Shown: positions 1-8,664, numbered from the stretch's first letter. The stretch is 48,168 bases of DNA from Clostridiales bacterium (GCA_024698505.1 JAILRE010000054.1:1-48168), one strand, 5' to 3'. Program-made: numbers and translations. Notes: generated by a model not told the origin, from the sequence alone.

Positions 1-271
1 CGCGATCTCCTGGGCTTCCGCCGGCGGCTGCGGCTTCCGCGGTTCCAGGAAGAGCACTCCCTTCGCGGCTCAGATGGCTGCGGAGCAGGCTGCCAAGGCT
101 TCCATGGAGCATGGCATGCGTGTTGTAGAAGTTTATGTAAAGGGTCCCGGCGCAGGTCGTGAGTCCGCAATCCGTTCTCTGCAGGCTGCAGGTCTTGAGA
201 TCAACATGATCAAAGACGTAACGCCCATCCCCCATAACGGTTGCCGTCCTCCCAAGCGCAGGAGAGTATAA
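1..271 (+). CDS. rpsK: 30S ribosomal protein S11 (C-terminal part, 5' end outside the window)
   Basis: Reading from base 2, the frame encodes the last 89 residues of ribosomal protein S11, which helps form the mRNA exit-side platform of the small subunit. The visible part contains the conserved [13 protein letters not shown] stretch, [13 protein letters not shown], and the terminal [18 protein letters not shown] signature, so the C-terminus is complete. The start lies outside the window; the internal ATG at 74 is not the real start. It is followed 14 bases later by rpsD, whose Shine-Dalgarno begins at the rpsK stop codon. This is the usual rpsK-rpsD-rpoA-rplQ order of the bacterial alpha operon. 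Confidence 0.97.
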   Translation, partial: AISWASAGGCGFRGSRKSTPFAAQMAAEQAAKASMEHGMRVVEVYVKGPGAGRESAIRSLQAAGLEINMIKDVTPIPHNGCRPPKRRRV

Positions 272-285
272 GGAGGCAAACGATT

Positions 286-915
286 ATGGCAAGATATACT
301 GATTCCGTTTGCAGGCAGTGCCGCAGGGAAGGCTGCAAGCTCTTCCTCAAGGGCGAGCGCTGCTACAGCGCAAAGTGCGCTTTCACAAAGCGCCCCACCC
401 CTCCCGGACAGCATGGTCAGGCTCGTCAGCGCAAGCAGTCCAACTACGGCATCCAGCTTCGTGAGAAGCAGAAGGTCCGCAGGATGTACGGCGTGCTCGA
501 GTCCCAGTTCAGGAAGTACTATGAAATGGCCACCAACATGCACGGCGTAACCGGTGACAACCTTCTCGCTCTGTGCGAGCGCCGTCTGGACAACGTGGTT
601 TACCGTCTTGCTTTCGGCGCAAGCCGCGCGCAGGCCCGTCAGCTCGTTGTACACGGCCACATCACCGTCGACGGTAAGAAGGTCGATATCCCCTCCTACA
701 TCGTAAAGCCCGGTCAGGTCATCTCCGTCCGCAACAGCAGCCGCGACATGGAGTGCTTCAAAGCCATCCGTGAGCAGGGCGCCGACGGCAAGATGCCCAA
801 GTGGCTCACCCTCGATGCGGAGAACCTCAAGGGTACGGTAGTCGCCATGCCCGAGCGTGACGATATCGACGTCATCATTGAGGAGCATCTCATTGTTGAG
901 CACTATTCCAGGTAA
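286..915 (+). CDS. rpsD: 30S ribosomal protein S4
   Basis: The 209-residue protein is ribosomal protein S4, a primary 16S rRNA-binding protein that nucleates assembly of the small subunit body; in Bacillus it also represses its own mRNA. The start is ATG 286, ten bases after a perfect aaggagg at 270-276; an in-frame ATG at 241 lies inside rpsK and is unlikely. Cysteines 9, 12, 26 and 31 match the zinc-binding (C+) form of S4. The S4 RNA-binding domain follows, around residues 98-160 ([20 protein letters not shown]). The length is normal for the family. It sits between rpsK and rpoA in a co-directional operon. Confidence 0.97.
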   Translation: MARYTDSVCRQCRREGCKLFLKGERCYSAKCAFTKRPTPPGQHGQARQRKQSNYGIQLREKQKVRRMYGVLESQFRKYYEMATNMHGVTGDNLLALCERRLDNVVYRLAFGASRAQARQLVVHGHITVDGKKVDIPSYIVKPGQVISVRNSSRDMECFKAIREQGADGKMPKWLTLDAENLKGTVVAMPERDDIDVIIEEHLIVEHYSR

Positions 916-929
916 TGAGTTGAAACCCG

Positions 930-948
930 TTGCTCCCCTGTGGAGCAA
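930..948 (+). other. Small intercistronic hairpin between rpsD and rpoA
   Basis: The arms ttgctcc (930-936) and ggagcaa (942-948) form a perfect 7-bp stem with a 5-base loop. There is no following T-run, so it is not a terminator. It could be an mRNA stability or processing element, or a site for ribosomal-protein feedback, but the sequence alone does not decide. It lies about 37 bases before the rpoA start. Confidence 0.4.
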
Positions 949-985
949 TACCCTGTACGCTTAATGAAAGAGAGGGGAGAGTTTG

Positions 986-1927
986 ATGTTGGAAATTGAA
1001 AGACCCAAAATTGAGTGCGTAGAGCTTACCGAAAGGTACGGCAGATTCGAAGTCAAGCCCTTGGAGCGCGGCTTCGGAACGACTCTCGGCAACTGTCTGC
1101 GTCGTGTGCTTTTAAGCTCACTTCCCGGCGTCGCTGCAACCTCCGTTAAGATCGAAGGCGTGCTTCACGAGTTTTCCACCATTGAGGGCGTAAAAGAGGA
1201 CGTCACCGAGATAATCCTCAACCTCAAGGAGCTCCGCACGAAGATCTACGGCGAGGGCGCCAGGCGCGTCATTATTGACGCCACGGGCGAAGGCGAGGTC
1301 AAGGCCGGCGATATCATCGCCGACGCCGACGTAGAGATCGTCAATCCCGATCTGCACATCGCCACTCTGGGCGAAAATGCCCGTCTCAACATGGAGATCG
1401 TTCTCGATCAGGGGCGTGGATACGTTTCAGCCGATAAGAACAAGAAGCCCGGTATGGCTATCGGTGAAATAGCCGTTGATTCCATCTTCACACCGATAAC
1501 CAAGGTCAACTTCCGCGTAGATGATACCCGCGTCGGCAACACCACCGACTTCGATCAGCTTACGCTCGAGGTTTGGACCTCCGGAGCCATCCGTCCCGAG
1601 GAGGCTGTCTCCAAGGCAGCCAACATTATGACCGAGCATCTGAGCCTGTTCATCAATCTCACCGAGGACAGCCAGCGCGACACCATCTTTGAGGAGAAGA
1701 GCGCGGACGATAAGTCCAAGCTGCTCGAGACCCCCATCGAAGAGCTGGATCTCTCCGTCAGATCTTACAACTGCCTAAAGCGCGCCGGAATCAACTCCGT
1801 TGCGGAGCTGGTCGAGCGTAACGAGGAAGAGATGATGAAGGTTCGCAACCTCGGCCGTAAGTCCCTCGAGGAAGTCCAGCAGAAGCTGGCCGGCCTGGGA
1901 CTCGCTCTCAGAGAAAGCGACGATTGA
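986..1927 (+). CDS. rpoA: DNA-directed RNA polymerase subunit alpha
   Basis: The 313-residue protein is the alpha subunit of RNA polymerase. The N-terminal dimerisation domain (about 1-230) has the conserved [20 protein letters not shown] block that scaffolds beta and beta prime. A linker leads to the C-terminal helix-hairpin-helix domain (about 245-310), with [20 protein letters not shown] and the NLGRKSLEE motif that contacts UP-element DNA and activators. The start is ATG 986, five bases after agaggggag; a TTG codon at 983 is in frame but less likely. It is the third gene of the alpha operon. Length and domain order are normal. Confidence 0.97.
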   Translation: MLEIERPKIECVELTERYGRFEVKPLERGFGTTLGNCLRRVLLSSLPGVAATSVKIEGVLHEFSTIEGVKEDVTEIILNLKELRTKIYGEGARRVIIDATGEGEVKAGDIIADADVEIVNPDLHIATLGENARLNMEIVLDQGRGYVSADKNKKPGMAIGEIAVDSIFTPITKVNFRVDDTRVGNTTDFDQLTLEVWTSGAIRPEEAVSKAANIMTEHLSLFINLTEDSQRDTIFEEKSADDKSKLLETPIEELDLSVRSYNCLKRAGINSVAELVERNEEEMMKVRNLGRKSLEEVQQKLAGLGLALRESDD

Positions 1928-1957
1928 TTTTCTTAATTAATATAGGAGGAAAAAGAT

Positions 1958-2458
1958 ATGCCTAACCGTAAGCTCAACAAGCCCACCGATCAGCGTGACG
2001 CTATGTTCCGCAATATGGCGACCGCTCTTCTTTGGAACGGCAAGCTCGTTACTACCGAGACCCGCGCCAAGGAGCTCCGTCCCATTGTCGAGAAGCTCAT
2101 CGCTCTGGCCGTGGCTGAGTATAAAAATACCGAAACCGTCACCAAGACCGTTAAGACGCTCAACGATAAGAAGCAGGAAGTTGAAGTAGAGAAGACCTCC
2201 AATAAGGATCTGCCTTCCAAGCTCCATGCCAGGAAGCTCATCATGGCTTATCTCTACAACATCACCGAAGTTCAGCAGCACAAGGAAAAGAAGGCCGATT
2301 TCCGCGCCCGCACCGCTGCCAACTATCCCGTTGTTGAGAAGCTCTTCAACGAGCTTGCCCCCAAGTATGAGGGCAGGAACGGCGGTTACACCCGTATTAT
2401 GAAGCTCGGTCCCCGCCGCGGTGACGCCGCTGAGATGGCTCTCATCGAGCTCATCTGA
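1958..2458 (+). CDS. rplQ: 50S ribosomal protein L17, with insertions
   Basis: Ribosomal protein L17, near the peptide exit tunnel rim. The N-terminus (MPNRKLNKPTDQRDAMFRNM, then LVTTETRAKELRP) and the C-terminus (YEGRNGGYTRIMKLGPRRGDAA) are clearly L17. At 166 residues it is longer than the roughly 112-127 of Bacillus and E. coli L17. The extra sequence is a Lys/Glu/Thr-rich stretch around residues 52-86 and a second one around 98-120. Other clostridial L17 proteins also have insertions here, so this is probably a lineage trait. The ATG follows ataggagga with good spacing. It is the last gene of the operon, and a terminator starts 16 bases after the stop. Confidence 0.95.
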   Translation: MPNRKLNKPTDQRDAMFRNMATALLWNGKLVTTETRAKELRPIVEKLIALAVAEYKNTETVTKTVKTLNDKKQEVEVEKTSNKDLPSKLHARKLIMAYLYNITEVQQHKEKKADFRARTAANYPVVEKLFNELAPKYEGRNGGYTRIMKLGPRRGDAAEMALIELI

Positions 2459-2473
2459 AGCAGATAACAGCAA

Positions 2474-2510
2474 TAAAAGCCCGAAAGGCATCCCCTTTCC
2501 GGGCTTTTTT
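2474..2510 (+). terminator. Intrinsic terminator of the alpha operon
   Basis: Arms aaaagcccg and cgggctttt, extended by aaagg/ccttt across a single bulged C, form a strong GC hairpin that ends in a run of six T. It directly follows rplQ. Confidence 0.93.
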
Positions 2511-2593
2511 CATGCCTTGATTTTGTTTTTGTTGAATAAAAAAAGAAGCTTCTGCCGAAACTAAGCCTACAATCTTTTATTCAGGAGGCGTTT

Positions 2594-2833
2594 ATGCAGC
2601 AAAACAACAACAAGCCGTGGTTCATGGACGGCGGCCAAAGCTCAAAGATCAAGGGCGGCGACCTTACGACCGTTCAGGACGAGATGTATTCCGAAGCCCT
2701 GGCCTACAAGAAATGCAAGGTCTACGCTTCAAGGTTCAACGATCCCGCCCTGCAGTCGATGGCGGCGTCGCACGCGGAGCATCACAGACAGCATTTCGAC
2801 GCTCTGCAGAACTATCTCGGATCAAAACAGTAA
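2594..2833 (+). CDS. Small helical protein, probable spore-coat-associated, CotF neighbour
   Basis: A 79-residue hydrophilic, all-helical protein with no signal peptide or membrane segment. The C-terminal half has the pattern ASHAEHHRQHFDALQNYL, with spaced His and Glu residues resembling one helix pair of a ferritin-like or coat-F-like fold. It begins with a Gln/Asn-rich segment. The start is preceded by caggaggcg. The next gene, 11 bases on, is a CotF-family protein, and such tandem pairs are common in Clostridia. I infer a spore-coat role from that neighbour. I looked for sporulation-type promoter motifs upstream and found nothing convincing. The exact function is not known. Confidence 0.65.
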   Translation: MQQNNNKPWFMDGGQSSKIKGGDLTTVQDEMYSEALAYKKCKVYASRFNDPALQSMAASHAEHHRQHFDALQNYLGSKQ

Positions 2834-2844
2834 CGGAGGTCAAT

Positions 2845-3132
2845 ATGAACGATATGAACGGCAGCGAAAACCTGAACGAGAGGGAGCTTCTTACGGATCT
2901 CCTGCATACCGAAAAGGAACTGACCAAGAACTACGCGGGAGGCTGTACCGAGGCCTCGTGCCCCGAGCTTCGCAGGATACTCATCCGCAACATGACCGAG
3001 TGCTCCGAGGATCAGTTCAGCGTGTTCGAAGAGATGCGCAGGCGCAATATGTATAACCCGAAGGACGCGCAGAGCCAGGAGGTGCAGACCGCAAAGCAGG
3101 CCATGCAGAATCTCAGGGACGAGACCTGGTAA
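2845..3132 (+). CDS. Spore coat protein, CotF family
   Basis: A 95-residue protein of the coat-F family, small ferritin-like helical proteins found in spore coats of Firmicutes. Family features visible are LTDLLHTEKELTKNYAGG near residue 17, then EASCPELRRILIRNM, QFSVFEEMRRRNMYNPKDA, and a closing helix. The real start is ATG 2845 behind acggaggtc; the same frame stays open upstream to 2617, but that part lies within the previous gene in another frame. It forms a two-gene unit with the small gene before it and ends at a hairpin terminator. Coat assembly is the family role and is not shown directly here. Confidence 0.85.
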   Translation: MNDMNGSENLNERELLTDLLHTEKELTKNYAGGCTEASCPELRRILIRNMTECSEDQFSVFEEMRRRNMYNPKDAQSQEVQTAKQAMQNLRDETW

Positions 3133-3150
3133 GCGAGAACAAAAAAACAG

Positions 3151-3192
3151 AAAAACGGTGAGAGCGTGATCGCCCTCACCGTTTATTTAATA
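3151..3192. terminator. Bidirectional intrinsic terminator between convergent genes
   Basis: Arms aaacggtgag and ctcaccgttt make a roughly 10-bp stem with A-rich sequence on one side and gtttattt on the other. It can terminate both the coat genes (plus) and the AlkZ-related gene (minus, stop at 3206). Confidence 0.85.
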
Positions 3193-3205
3193 ATATTTTT
3201 CGGCA

Positions 3206-3886
3206 TCATTTTATCAGCCTTTCGGCCTGCTTTCTCGAGGCCTCGGGGCAGAGCTCCATGACTCTTCCTATCAGCAGCTCCTTCGCCTCGGCGGGGGAGA
3301 ACTCTTTTTCCGCGGCATCGATGAAAGAGCCGTATTTCGTATCGGAAAGCGCGTATCTTGCGAGGCCCCAGCCGTAGGGGAGGCCCCTTCGGTCGAAAGC
3401 GTATTCGAAGCTGACGGGCAGCACGAAGCATTTCATCTGGAGCAGGTTTACTATCCCGTCAAAGCCAGAGCCCTTGCCCTCCATGCCCGTGCGCCTTCGA
3501 AGCTCGGTCGAGAGGACGCTGCCCTTTTCGAGCTCGTTCATGATCGGAAGGGAGGCGTGAGGGAGGAAACCGTCCTCATACATGCCCTCGAAATCGTAGC
3601 CGTCCCTCCTGTAACAGGCGAGCAGCCCGTACCATTCGGGCGCCATGAAAACGGCCTTGCCGCGCATCAGCTTGCCGTAGACGCCGACTTCCGTCTTCCA
3701 TTCCCACGGGCCGTCCACGCCGTCCGCGAACCAAACGGCGGGATCGATGTGATCCTTCAGGGAAAAGCCCCTTATCCCGCTGTCGAAAAAGGGGAGAAAG
3801 CCCAGCTCGGAAACGGCTTTTTCAAGCTGTTCCTTGGTCGAGATGACGGGTAAGTCGTTGATCGTTATCGATGCGGATCGGAACAC
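3206..3886 (-). CDS. AlkZ-related (YcaQ-like) protein
   Basis: A 226-residue soluble protein that I recognise as the short proteins annotated AlkZ-related. They share features with the winged-helix DNA glycosylase family AlkZ/YcaQ but are shorter. Visible motifs are FFDSGIRGFSLKDH (about 33-46), PAVWFADGVDGPWEWK, MRGKAVFMAPEWY, and a winged-helix-like segment around residues 120-150 ending in FDGIVNLLQMKCFV. The start is GTG 3886 behind aaaaggagggcaac, which overlaps the end of the upstream ABC gene 12 bases away. It is therefore the third gene of the ABC exporter operon. DNA repair activity is inferred from the family name only. Confidence 0.72.
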   Translation of the reverse strand: MFRSASITINDLPVISTKEQLEKAVSELGFLPFFDSGIRGFSLKDHIDPAVWFADGVDGPWEWKTEVGVYGKLMRGKAVFMAPEWYGLLACYRRDGYDFEGMYEDGFLPHASLPIMNELEKGSVLSTELRRRTGMEGKGSGFDGIVNLLQMKCFVLPVSFEYAFDRRGLPYGWGLARYALSDTKYGSFIDAAEKEFSPAEAKELLIGRVMELCPEASRKQAERLIK

Positions 3887-3898
3887 GTTGCCCTCCTT

Positions 3899-5821
3899 TT
3901 AGGACAGCTCGAACGCGCCGGTGTAGAGCTTGTAGTATTCGCCCTGCTGGCGCAGGAGATCCTCGTGGTCGCCGCGCTCGATTATCCTGCCGTGCTCAAG
4001 CACCATTATCGCGTTGGAGTTCCTTACCGTCGAGAGCCTGTGCGCGATTACGAACACCGTGCGGCCCTCCATAAGCTTATCCATGCCGCTCTCGATCAGC
4101 TTCTCGGTGCGGGTGTCGATGGAGCTCGTGGCCTCGTCGAGTATCAGCACGGTGGGGGAGGCGACCGCCGCCCTCGCTATCGCGATAAGCTGGCGCTGCC
4201 CCTGCGAAAGATTTGCGCCGTCGGAATAGAGCATCGTACGGTATCCCTCGGGCAGATGCGAAATGAAGTAATCTGCGTTGGCGATCTTCGCCGCGGCAAT
4301 GCAGTCCTCGTCCGTGGCGTCGAGCTTGCCGTACCTAATGTTCTCCATCACGGTGCCGGTGAAAAGATGCGTGTCCTGCAATACCATGCCGAGCGTTCCG
4401 CGAAGATCGTCCTTTTTGATATTGCGGATATCGATACCGTCGTAGGTTATCTCGCCGTCGTTCACGTCATAGAAGCGGTTGATGAGGTTCGTAATCGTCG
4501 TCTTGCCAGCTCCGGTGGAGCCGACGAAGGCTATCTTCTGCCCCTTCTTGGCGTAGAGCGTCACGTCCTCTAGCACGAGCTTGTTTCCGTCGTAGCTGAA
4601 ATCGACGTCGTGGAGCTCGATCTTGCCGACGAGGGGTATCTTAGTAATTTCGCCTTCCTTGGAGATGACGCGCCAGACCTTCGAGCCGTCCTCCCCGGTT
4701 TCGAGGGTGACGGCGCCATCGTCGATCTCGGGGGGCATATCCATAAGCTTGAACACGCGCTCCGCGCCCGCAAGCGCAAGCAGTATGTAGTTGAACTGCT
4801 GGGAGATCTCCGAAACGCGGTTGGAGAACTGCCTTATGAACGACAGGAACGTTATCAGCACCGAGCCCTCGACGCCGATTTTGGTCCAATCGAAGCTTGA
4901 GTTTTTCGAGAGCGAGGCTATGAGCTCGCCGTTTGCGGCGAAGAGCACGCCTATCGTTGTCGTCAGCGCATAGAATATGTGCGAGAGATTGTTCATGATC
5001 GGCCCCATTATGGAGGCGAGGGTGCTCGCTCTCGTCGCAACATGGCGCAGCTCCTCGTTCATTTCGTCGAAATCGGTCATGACCTTTTCCTCGTGGTTGA
5101 AGGCCTTGACGACGCGCTGGCCCTCCATCATCTCCTCGATGTAGCCGTTGACCTTCGCCAGCGCCTTCTGCTGATGGACGAAGTTTTTGCCCGATCTGGA
5201 GGCGATGAATTTGGTTATCAGCACGACGAGCGTGCCGAGCACCAATACAATGAGGAACAGCGGCGCGGAGAGGGAGATCATCGCTATCACAACGCCCGTG
5301 AGGGACGCCGTCGATATCAGAAGCTGGGTAACGCTGTTGTTCAGCATCTCCCTTATGGCGTCGACGTCGTTCGTGTAATAGCTCATCAGCTCGCCGTGGG
5401 TGTGGCTGTCGAAGAAGCCGACGGGAAGCTCCTGCATGCGGTCGAAGAGGTCGGTGCGGAGCTTCGCCATGACCGTCGCCGTGCATTGGAGCATGAGGCG
5501 GTTAAGGCCGAAATTCGTTATTACTCCGGCAAAATACAGTACCGCCATGTAGATGAGGAGCACCGTGTACTTGGCTATCTGCTCGTCCATGTGAATGCCC
5601 GCCTTGTCGGAAAGGGCGGATTCGAGCACCTTGACGAGGGGATCCAGCATATAGCCCGCGGCTATCGTCGCCGCCGAGTAGAGCAGTATGCAGACCACGG
5701 CGATTATAAGCGCCCACATGCAGTTCTTATAATAGGAGAGGAGGCGCGCTATCGTCTTGAAGGGATTATCGGGACGGCGCTTGCCCTTATGGTTGGCGAT
5801 TATTTCGCTCTGCTTGGCCAT
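3899..5821 (-). CDS. ABC exporter half-transporter, catalytically competent ATPase (second of a heterodimer)
   Basis: A 640-residue type IV ABC half-transporter: six membrane helices (about 30-345) fused to an ATPase domain (about 400-640). Walker A is GSTGAGKT (434-441) and Walker B is VLILDE with the catalytic glutamate E563; the H-loop VIAHRLS is intact. The signature motif is LSQGQ (538-542) instead of LSGGQ. The gene overlaps the preceding half-transporter by one base (TAATG), so translation is coupled. The degenerate signature here matches the degenerate Walker B of the partner, as in heterodimeric exporters such as TM287/288 or LmrCD. The likely role is export of drugs, lipids or peptides; the substrate is unknown. 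Confidence 0.93.
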   Translation of the reverse strand: MAKQSEIIANHKGKRRPDNPFKTIARLLSYYKNCMWALIIAVVCILLYSAATIAAGYMLDPLVKVLESALSDKAGIHMDEQIAKYTVLLIYMAVLYFAGVITNFGLNRLMLQCTATVMAKLRTDLFDRMQELPVGFFDSHTHGELMSYYTNDVDAIREMLNNSVTQLLISTASLTGVVIAMISLSAPLFLIVLVLGTLVVLITKFIASRSGKNFVHQQKALAKVNGYIEEMMEGQRVVKAFNHEEKVMTDFDEMNEELRHVATRASTLASIMGPIMNNLSHIFYALTTTIGVLFAANGELIASLSKNSSFDWTKIGVEGSVLITFLSFIRQFSNRVSEISQQFNYILLALAGAERVFKLMDMPPEIDDGAVTLETGEDGSKVWRVISKEGEITKIPLVGKIELHDVDFSYDGNKLVLEDVTLYAKKGQKIAFVGSTGAGKTTITNLINRFYDVNDGEITYDGIDIRNIKKDDLRGTLGMVLQDTHLFTGTVMENIRYGKLDATDEDCIAAAKIANADYFISHLPEGYRTMLYSDGANLSQGQRQLIAIARAAVASPTVLILDEATSSIDTRTEKLIESGMDKLMEGRTVFVIAHRLSTVRNSNAIMVLEHGRIIERGDHEDLLRQQGEYYKLYTGAFELS

Positions 5822-7632
5822 TATTCATCCTCTCCTTTCATCTGGGATTCGAATACCTCGCGGTAGATCTCGCTCCTCTCCATCAGCTCGGCGTGCGTGC
5901 CGACGTCGGAGATGCGCCCCTTATCCATAACGATAATGCGGTCGCTCATCATAATGGAGGCGATCCTCTGCGCGATTATTATTTTGGTCGTTCCGGGTAT
6001 GTATTCGCGGAAGGCCTTTCGTATCTTCTCGTCCGTTGCGGTGTCGACCGCGCTGGTGGAGTCGTCCAGTATCAGTATCTTCGGCTTTTTGAGCAGCGCA
6101 CGCGCTATGCAGAGCCTCTGCTTCTGCCCGCCGGAAACGTTGCAGCCGCCCTGGCCGAGGTCGGTATCGTAGCCCTTTTCGAAGCCCATTATGAAGTCGT
6201 GAGCGCAGGCCATTTTGCAGGCGGCGACGATATCCTCGTCGGAGGCGTCGGCGCAGCCCCAGCGGAGATTGTCCTTTATGGAGCCGGAGAAGAGCATGTT
6301 CTTCTGAAGCACCATGGATACCCCCTCGCGAAGCTCGTAGAGGGAATACTCCTTCACGTTGTGCCCGGAGATCAAAACCTCGCCGTTCAGAGCGTCGTAG
6401 AAGCGGGGGATCAGCTGAACGAGGGAGCTCTTGCCCTCGCCCGTGCCGCCTATAACGCCTATCGTCTCGCCGGAGCGGATCCTGAGATTCACGTCGGAGA
6501 GCGTCAGATTGCCCGGATCCTTCGTATAGCTGAAATCGACGTGGCGGAACTCGATCTCGCCGTTCGTCACCTTCAGGGGGGAATCGGCGCCGATGATGTC
6601 CAGCTCCTCGTCGAGCACCTCGTTCACGCGGGTGACGGACGCCCTCGCCATGGATACGGTGACCACGAAGAAGGAGACCATCGCGAGCGAGCTTATTATC
6701 TGCGTCGTGTAGGTCATAAGGCTCGTCAGCTCGCCCGGGCCGAAGGTCTTGTAGCGGATTATTTCAAATCCGCCGAGGGCCAGCAGTATCACCGTGCAGG
6801 TGAACATTATGAACAGCTGCAGAGCCGGCGCCCAGGAGAATATCTTCTGCGCGTGTATCTGCGCCTTTTTGAGGTCTGTGGCGGAGGAATGGAACTTCTG
6901 CTTTTCGTAGTCCTCGCGGACGAACGCCTTCACGACGCGCATAGCTATGAGGTTCTCCTGCACGGAGGTGTTCATAGCGTCGGTCTTTTTCAGCATCGTG
7001 AGGAAGCGCGGATGCCCCATCGAGATGAGTACGAGCATGGTCGCCAGAAGGAAGGGTATCGCGATCACGAATATCCACGAGAGCCGCGAATTGATGTTGA
7101 ACGCCATTATCGCGGCGAAAATCATCATCATGGGAGCCCTTACGAATATCCTTATTATCTGCATGAAGGTGTTCTGGATCATCGTCACGTCGGTGGTCGT
7201 CCTGACGATCAGCGACGAGGTGGAGAACTTATCCGTGTTCGCGAAGGAGAAGGACTGTATCTTTTCGAATATGGCGCGGCGAAGGTTCTTCGCAAAGCCC
7301 ATCGCGGCGACGGAGGCCGTCCTCGCTCCCAGCATGCCGCAGGCGAGCGAGAGCAGCGCCGCGAGCACCATAAGCCCGCCGAGCGTGAAAATAAGCTGCA
7401 TGCTGCCCGTCCTGAGGCTCGCGGGGATGACCGACCTGAGCAGGAAATCCTCCTGCCCGTAAAGGCCGCCGTCCACTATCGCCGCCATAAGGAGCGGGAT
7501 AAGCACCTCGAGCGCGACCTCGAACACCATGAATACGGGGGTCAGCACGGTCGGCACGCCGTAGCCCTTCACGAAGGAGGCGTACCGTCTGAGGCCCCGT
7601 TCTTTTGCGTTTTTCGTATTGGTTTCCATCAT
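5821..7632 (-). CDS. ABC exporter half-transporter, degenerate ATPase site (first of a heterodimer)
   Basis: A 603-residue half-transporter with six membrane helices (about 27-330) and a C-terminal ATPase domain. Walker A is GGTGEGKS (395-402) and the signature is a normal VSGGQ (499-503). The residue after Walker B is Asp524 (ILILDD) where a catalytic Glu is expected, and the switch histidine is Gln555 (IIIAQR). Such a subunit normally pairs with a partner that has an intact catalytic Glu, and the next gene supplies it. The start is one of two adjacent ATG codons (7632 or 7629); upstream gacgg is a weak ribosome site. A sigma-A-like promoter lies at 7661-7669. Confidence 0.93.
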   Translation of the reverse strand: MMETNTKNAKERGLRRYASFVKGYGVPTVLTPVFMVFEVALEVLIPLLMAAIVDGGLYGQEDFLLRSVIPASLRTGSMQLIFTLGGLMVLAALLSLACGMLGARTASVAAMGFAKNLRRAIFEKIQSFSFANTDKFSTSSLIVRTTTDVTMIQNTFMQIIRIFVRAPMMMIFAAIMAFNINSRLSWIFVIAIPFLLATMLVLISMGHPRFLTMLKKTDAMNTSVQENLIAMRVVKAFVREDYEKQKFHSSATDLKKAQIHAQKIFSWAPALQLFIMFTCTVILLALGGFEIIRYKTFGPGELTSLMTYTTQIISSLAMVSFFVVTVSMARASVTRVNEVLDEELDIIGADSPLKVTNGEIEFRHVDFSYTKDPGNLTLSDVNLRIRSGETIGVIGGTGEGKSSLVQLIPRFYDALNGEVLISGHNVKEYSLYELREGVSMVLQKNMLFSGSIKDNLRWGCADASDEDIVAACKMACAHDFIMGFEKGYDTDLGQGGCNVSGGQKQRLCIARALLKKPKILILDDSTSAVDTATDEKIRKAFREYIPGTTKIIIAQRIASIMMSDRIIVMDKGRISDVGTHAELMERSEIYREVFESQMKGEDE

Positions 7633-7660
7633 TTACCGTCCGATCTTTTATTTTGCGTCA

Positions 7661-7669
7661 ATTATACCA
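7661..7669 (-). promoter_or_regulatory. Extended -10 promoter of the ABC exporter operon
   Basis: Read on the minus strand the sequence is TGGTATAAT: a perfect TATAAT (7661-7666) with an upstream TG. No good -35 is seen at 16-18 bp, which is typical of extended -10 promoters. It lies about 30 bases before the gene. Confidence 0.65.
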
Positions 7670-7739
7670 CATTCCGAATTAAAACGCTCCCGCGCAGAAT
7701 GAGCGTAAAACAATATATTGAGGCGGCCGCGAGGGGGTG

Positions 7740-7768
7740 TTGATAATAAGGGGCGGCCGTATTATAAT
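7740..7768 (+). promoter_or_regulatory. Sigma-A-like promoter of the TIM-barrel gene
   Basis: TTGATA (7740-7745), a 17-bp spacer and TATAAT (7763-7768). Expected transcription start is about 7775. This excludes the in-frame ATG at 7769 as start codon and supports ATG 7799. Confidence 0.8.
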
Positions 7769-7798
7769 ATGAAAAAGAAAAAACAAGGGAAAAGGACT

Positions 7799-8626
7799 AT
7801 GCTGAAGGGCGTGCTCTGCTCCACAGGAGCGCTGATAACAAGATTCAACGGCCGCGATCCCGGCTTGCTGCGGGGGTTCTTTCCGCATATCGAGGCGGAC
7901 GGTCTCGAATTCATGATCTACCCCTCGTGGGACGGGCGTCTTTTCGAGCAGGTCGCCAAGGTTGAGCGCTTCAAAAGGGAGCAGAACGTCAACATCCCCG
8001 TGCTCCACGCCGATAAGAGCATAGGCGAGCTTTTGAGCCGCGGCGCGGATGACGAGATCCGCGAGGCGGGGGAGAGGTTCAAAAACAACTGCATTATCGC
8101 AGAAAGGCTTGGCGCGGAGCTCATGGTGCTCCATCTCTGGGGCGGCCCCGCCTCGGACAGGCATATCGACAGGAACATAAACGAACTCGGCGAATACATG
8201 CGCGCTGCCGAAAAACACGGCGTGCTGCTGACCGTCGAGAACGTCATCTGCGGCGGCAAAACGCCCCTCGTCCACTTAAACTCCATAATGGACGCTTACC
8301 CGGACGCGGCGTTCACGATCGACACCAAGATGGCCGAATTCCATCTCGAGCTCCCGCAGACGCTCGCCTGCGAAAGACTGTGGGACGGAAGGGTGAAGCA
8401 TCTGCACGTCAACGATTACGGCGGCGGGCTTCGGGACTTCAACGATCTGAAGGTGCGCCACATAGGCGAGGGCCACGTGGATTTCGATTCCTTCTTCAAG
8501 GCCGTGAAGGCGAGGAACTACGAAGGCTGGGCGACCGTGGAATCCACGTCCGTCAGGCCCGACGGTACGGTGGATTTTATAAAGCTCAACCGATCGCTGA
8601 ACGCGGTAAGGGCGGGGCTTGAATAA
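7799..8626 (+). CDS. Sugar phosphate isomerase/epimerase-type TIM barrel protein
   Basis: A 275-residue protein of the AP-endonuclease-2/xylose-isomerase-like barrel superfamily. Likely divalent-metal ligands are the Glu of TVENV, the Asp of TIDTKMAEFH, the His residues of KHLHVNDYGG and RHIGEGHVDFD, and the final Glu of WATVEST. The closest role by family is isomerisation or epimerisation of a sugar or inositol derivative; the substrate cannot be read from the sequence. The start is ATG 7799 with aaaagg just upstream, 24 bases after the predicted transcription start; in-frame upstream codons at 7718 and 7769 are excluded by the promoter. It is monocistronic, with its own terminator. Confidence 0.85.
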   Translation: MLKGVLCSTGALITRFNGRDPGLLRGFFPHIEADGLEFMIYPSWDGRLFEQVAKVERFKREQNVNIPVLHADKSIGELLSRGADDEIREAGERFKNNCIIAERLGAELMVLHLWGGPASDRHIDRNINELGEYMRAAEKHGVLLTVENVICGGKTPLVHLNSIMDAYPDAAFTIDTKMAEFHLELPQTLACERLWDGRVKHLHVNDYGGGLRDFNDLKVRHIGEGHVDFDSFFKAVKARNYEGWATVESTSVRPDGTVDFIKLNRSLNAVRAGLE

Positions 8627-8631
8627 GGACA

Positions 8632-8664
8632 AAAAAACGCGGTGTGTAATACACCGCGCTTTTT
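8632..8664. terminator. Bidirectional intrinsic terminator
   Basis: Arms gcggtgt and acaccgc around gtaat, with A7 before and ctttttat after. It serves the TIM-barrel gene (plus) and, on the opposite strand, ribU (stop at 8675). Confidence 0.9.

Noticed and set aside
5893-7743. Long plus-strand open frame opposite the ABC exporter gene
   Set aside because: His/Arg/Glu-rich composition typical of antisense of GC-rich coding DNA; the minus strand encodes a complete ABC transporter.
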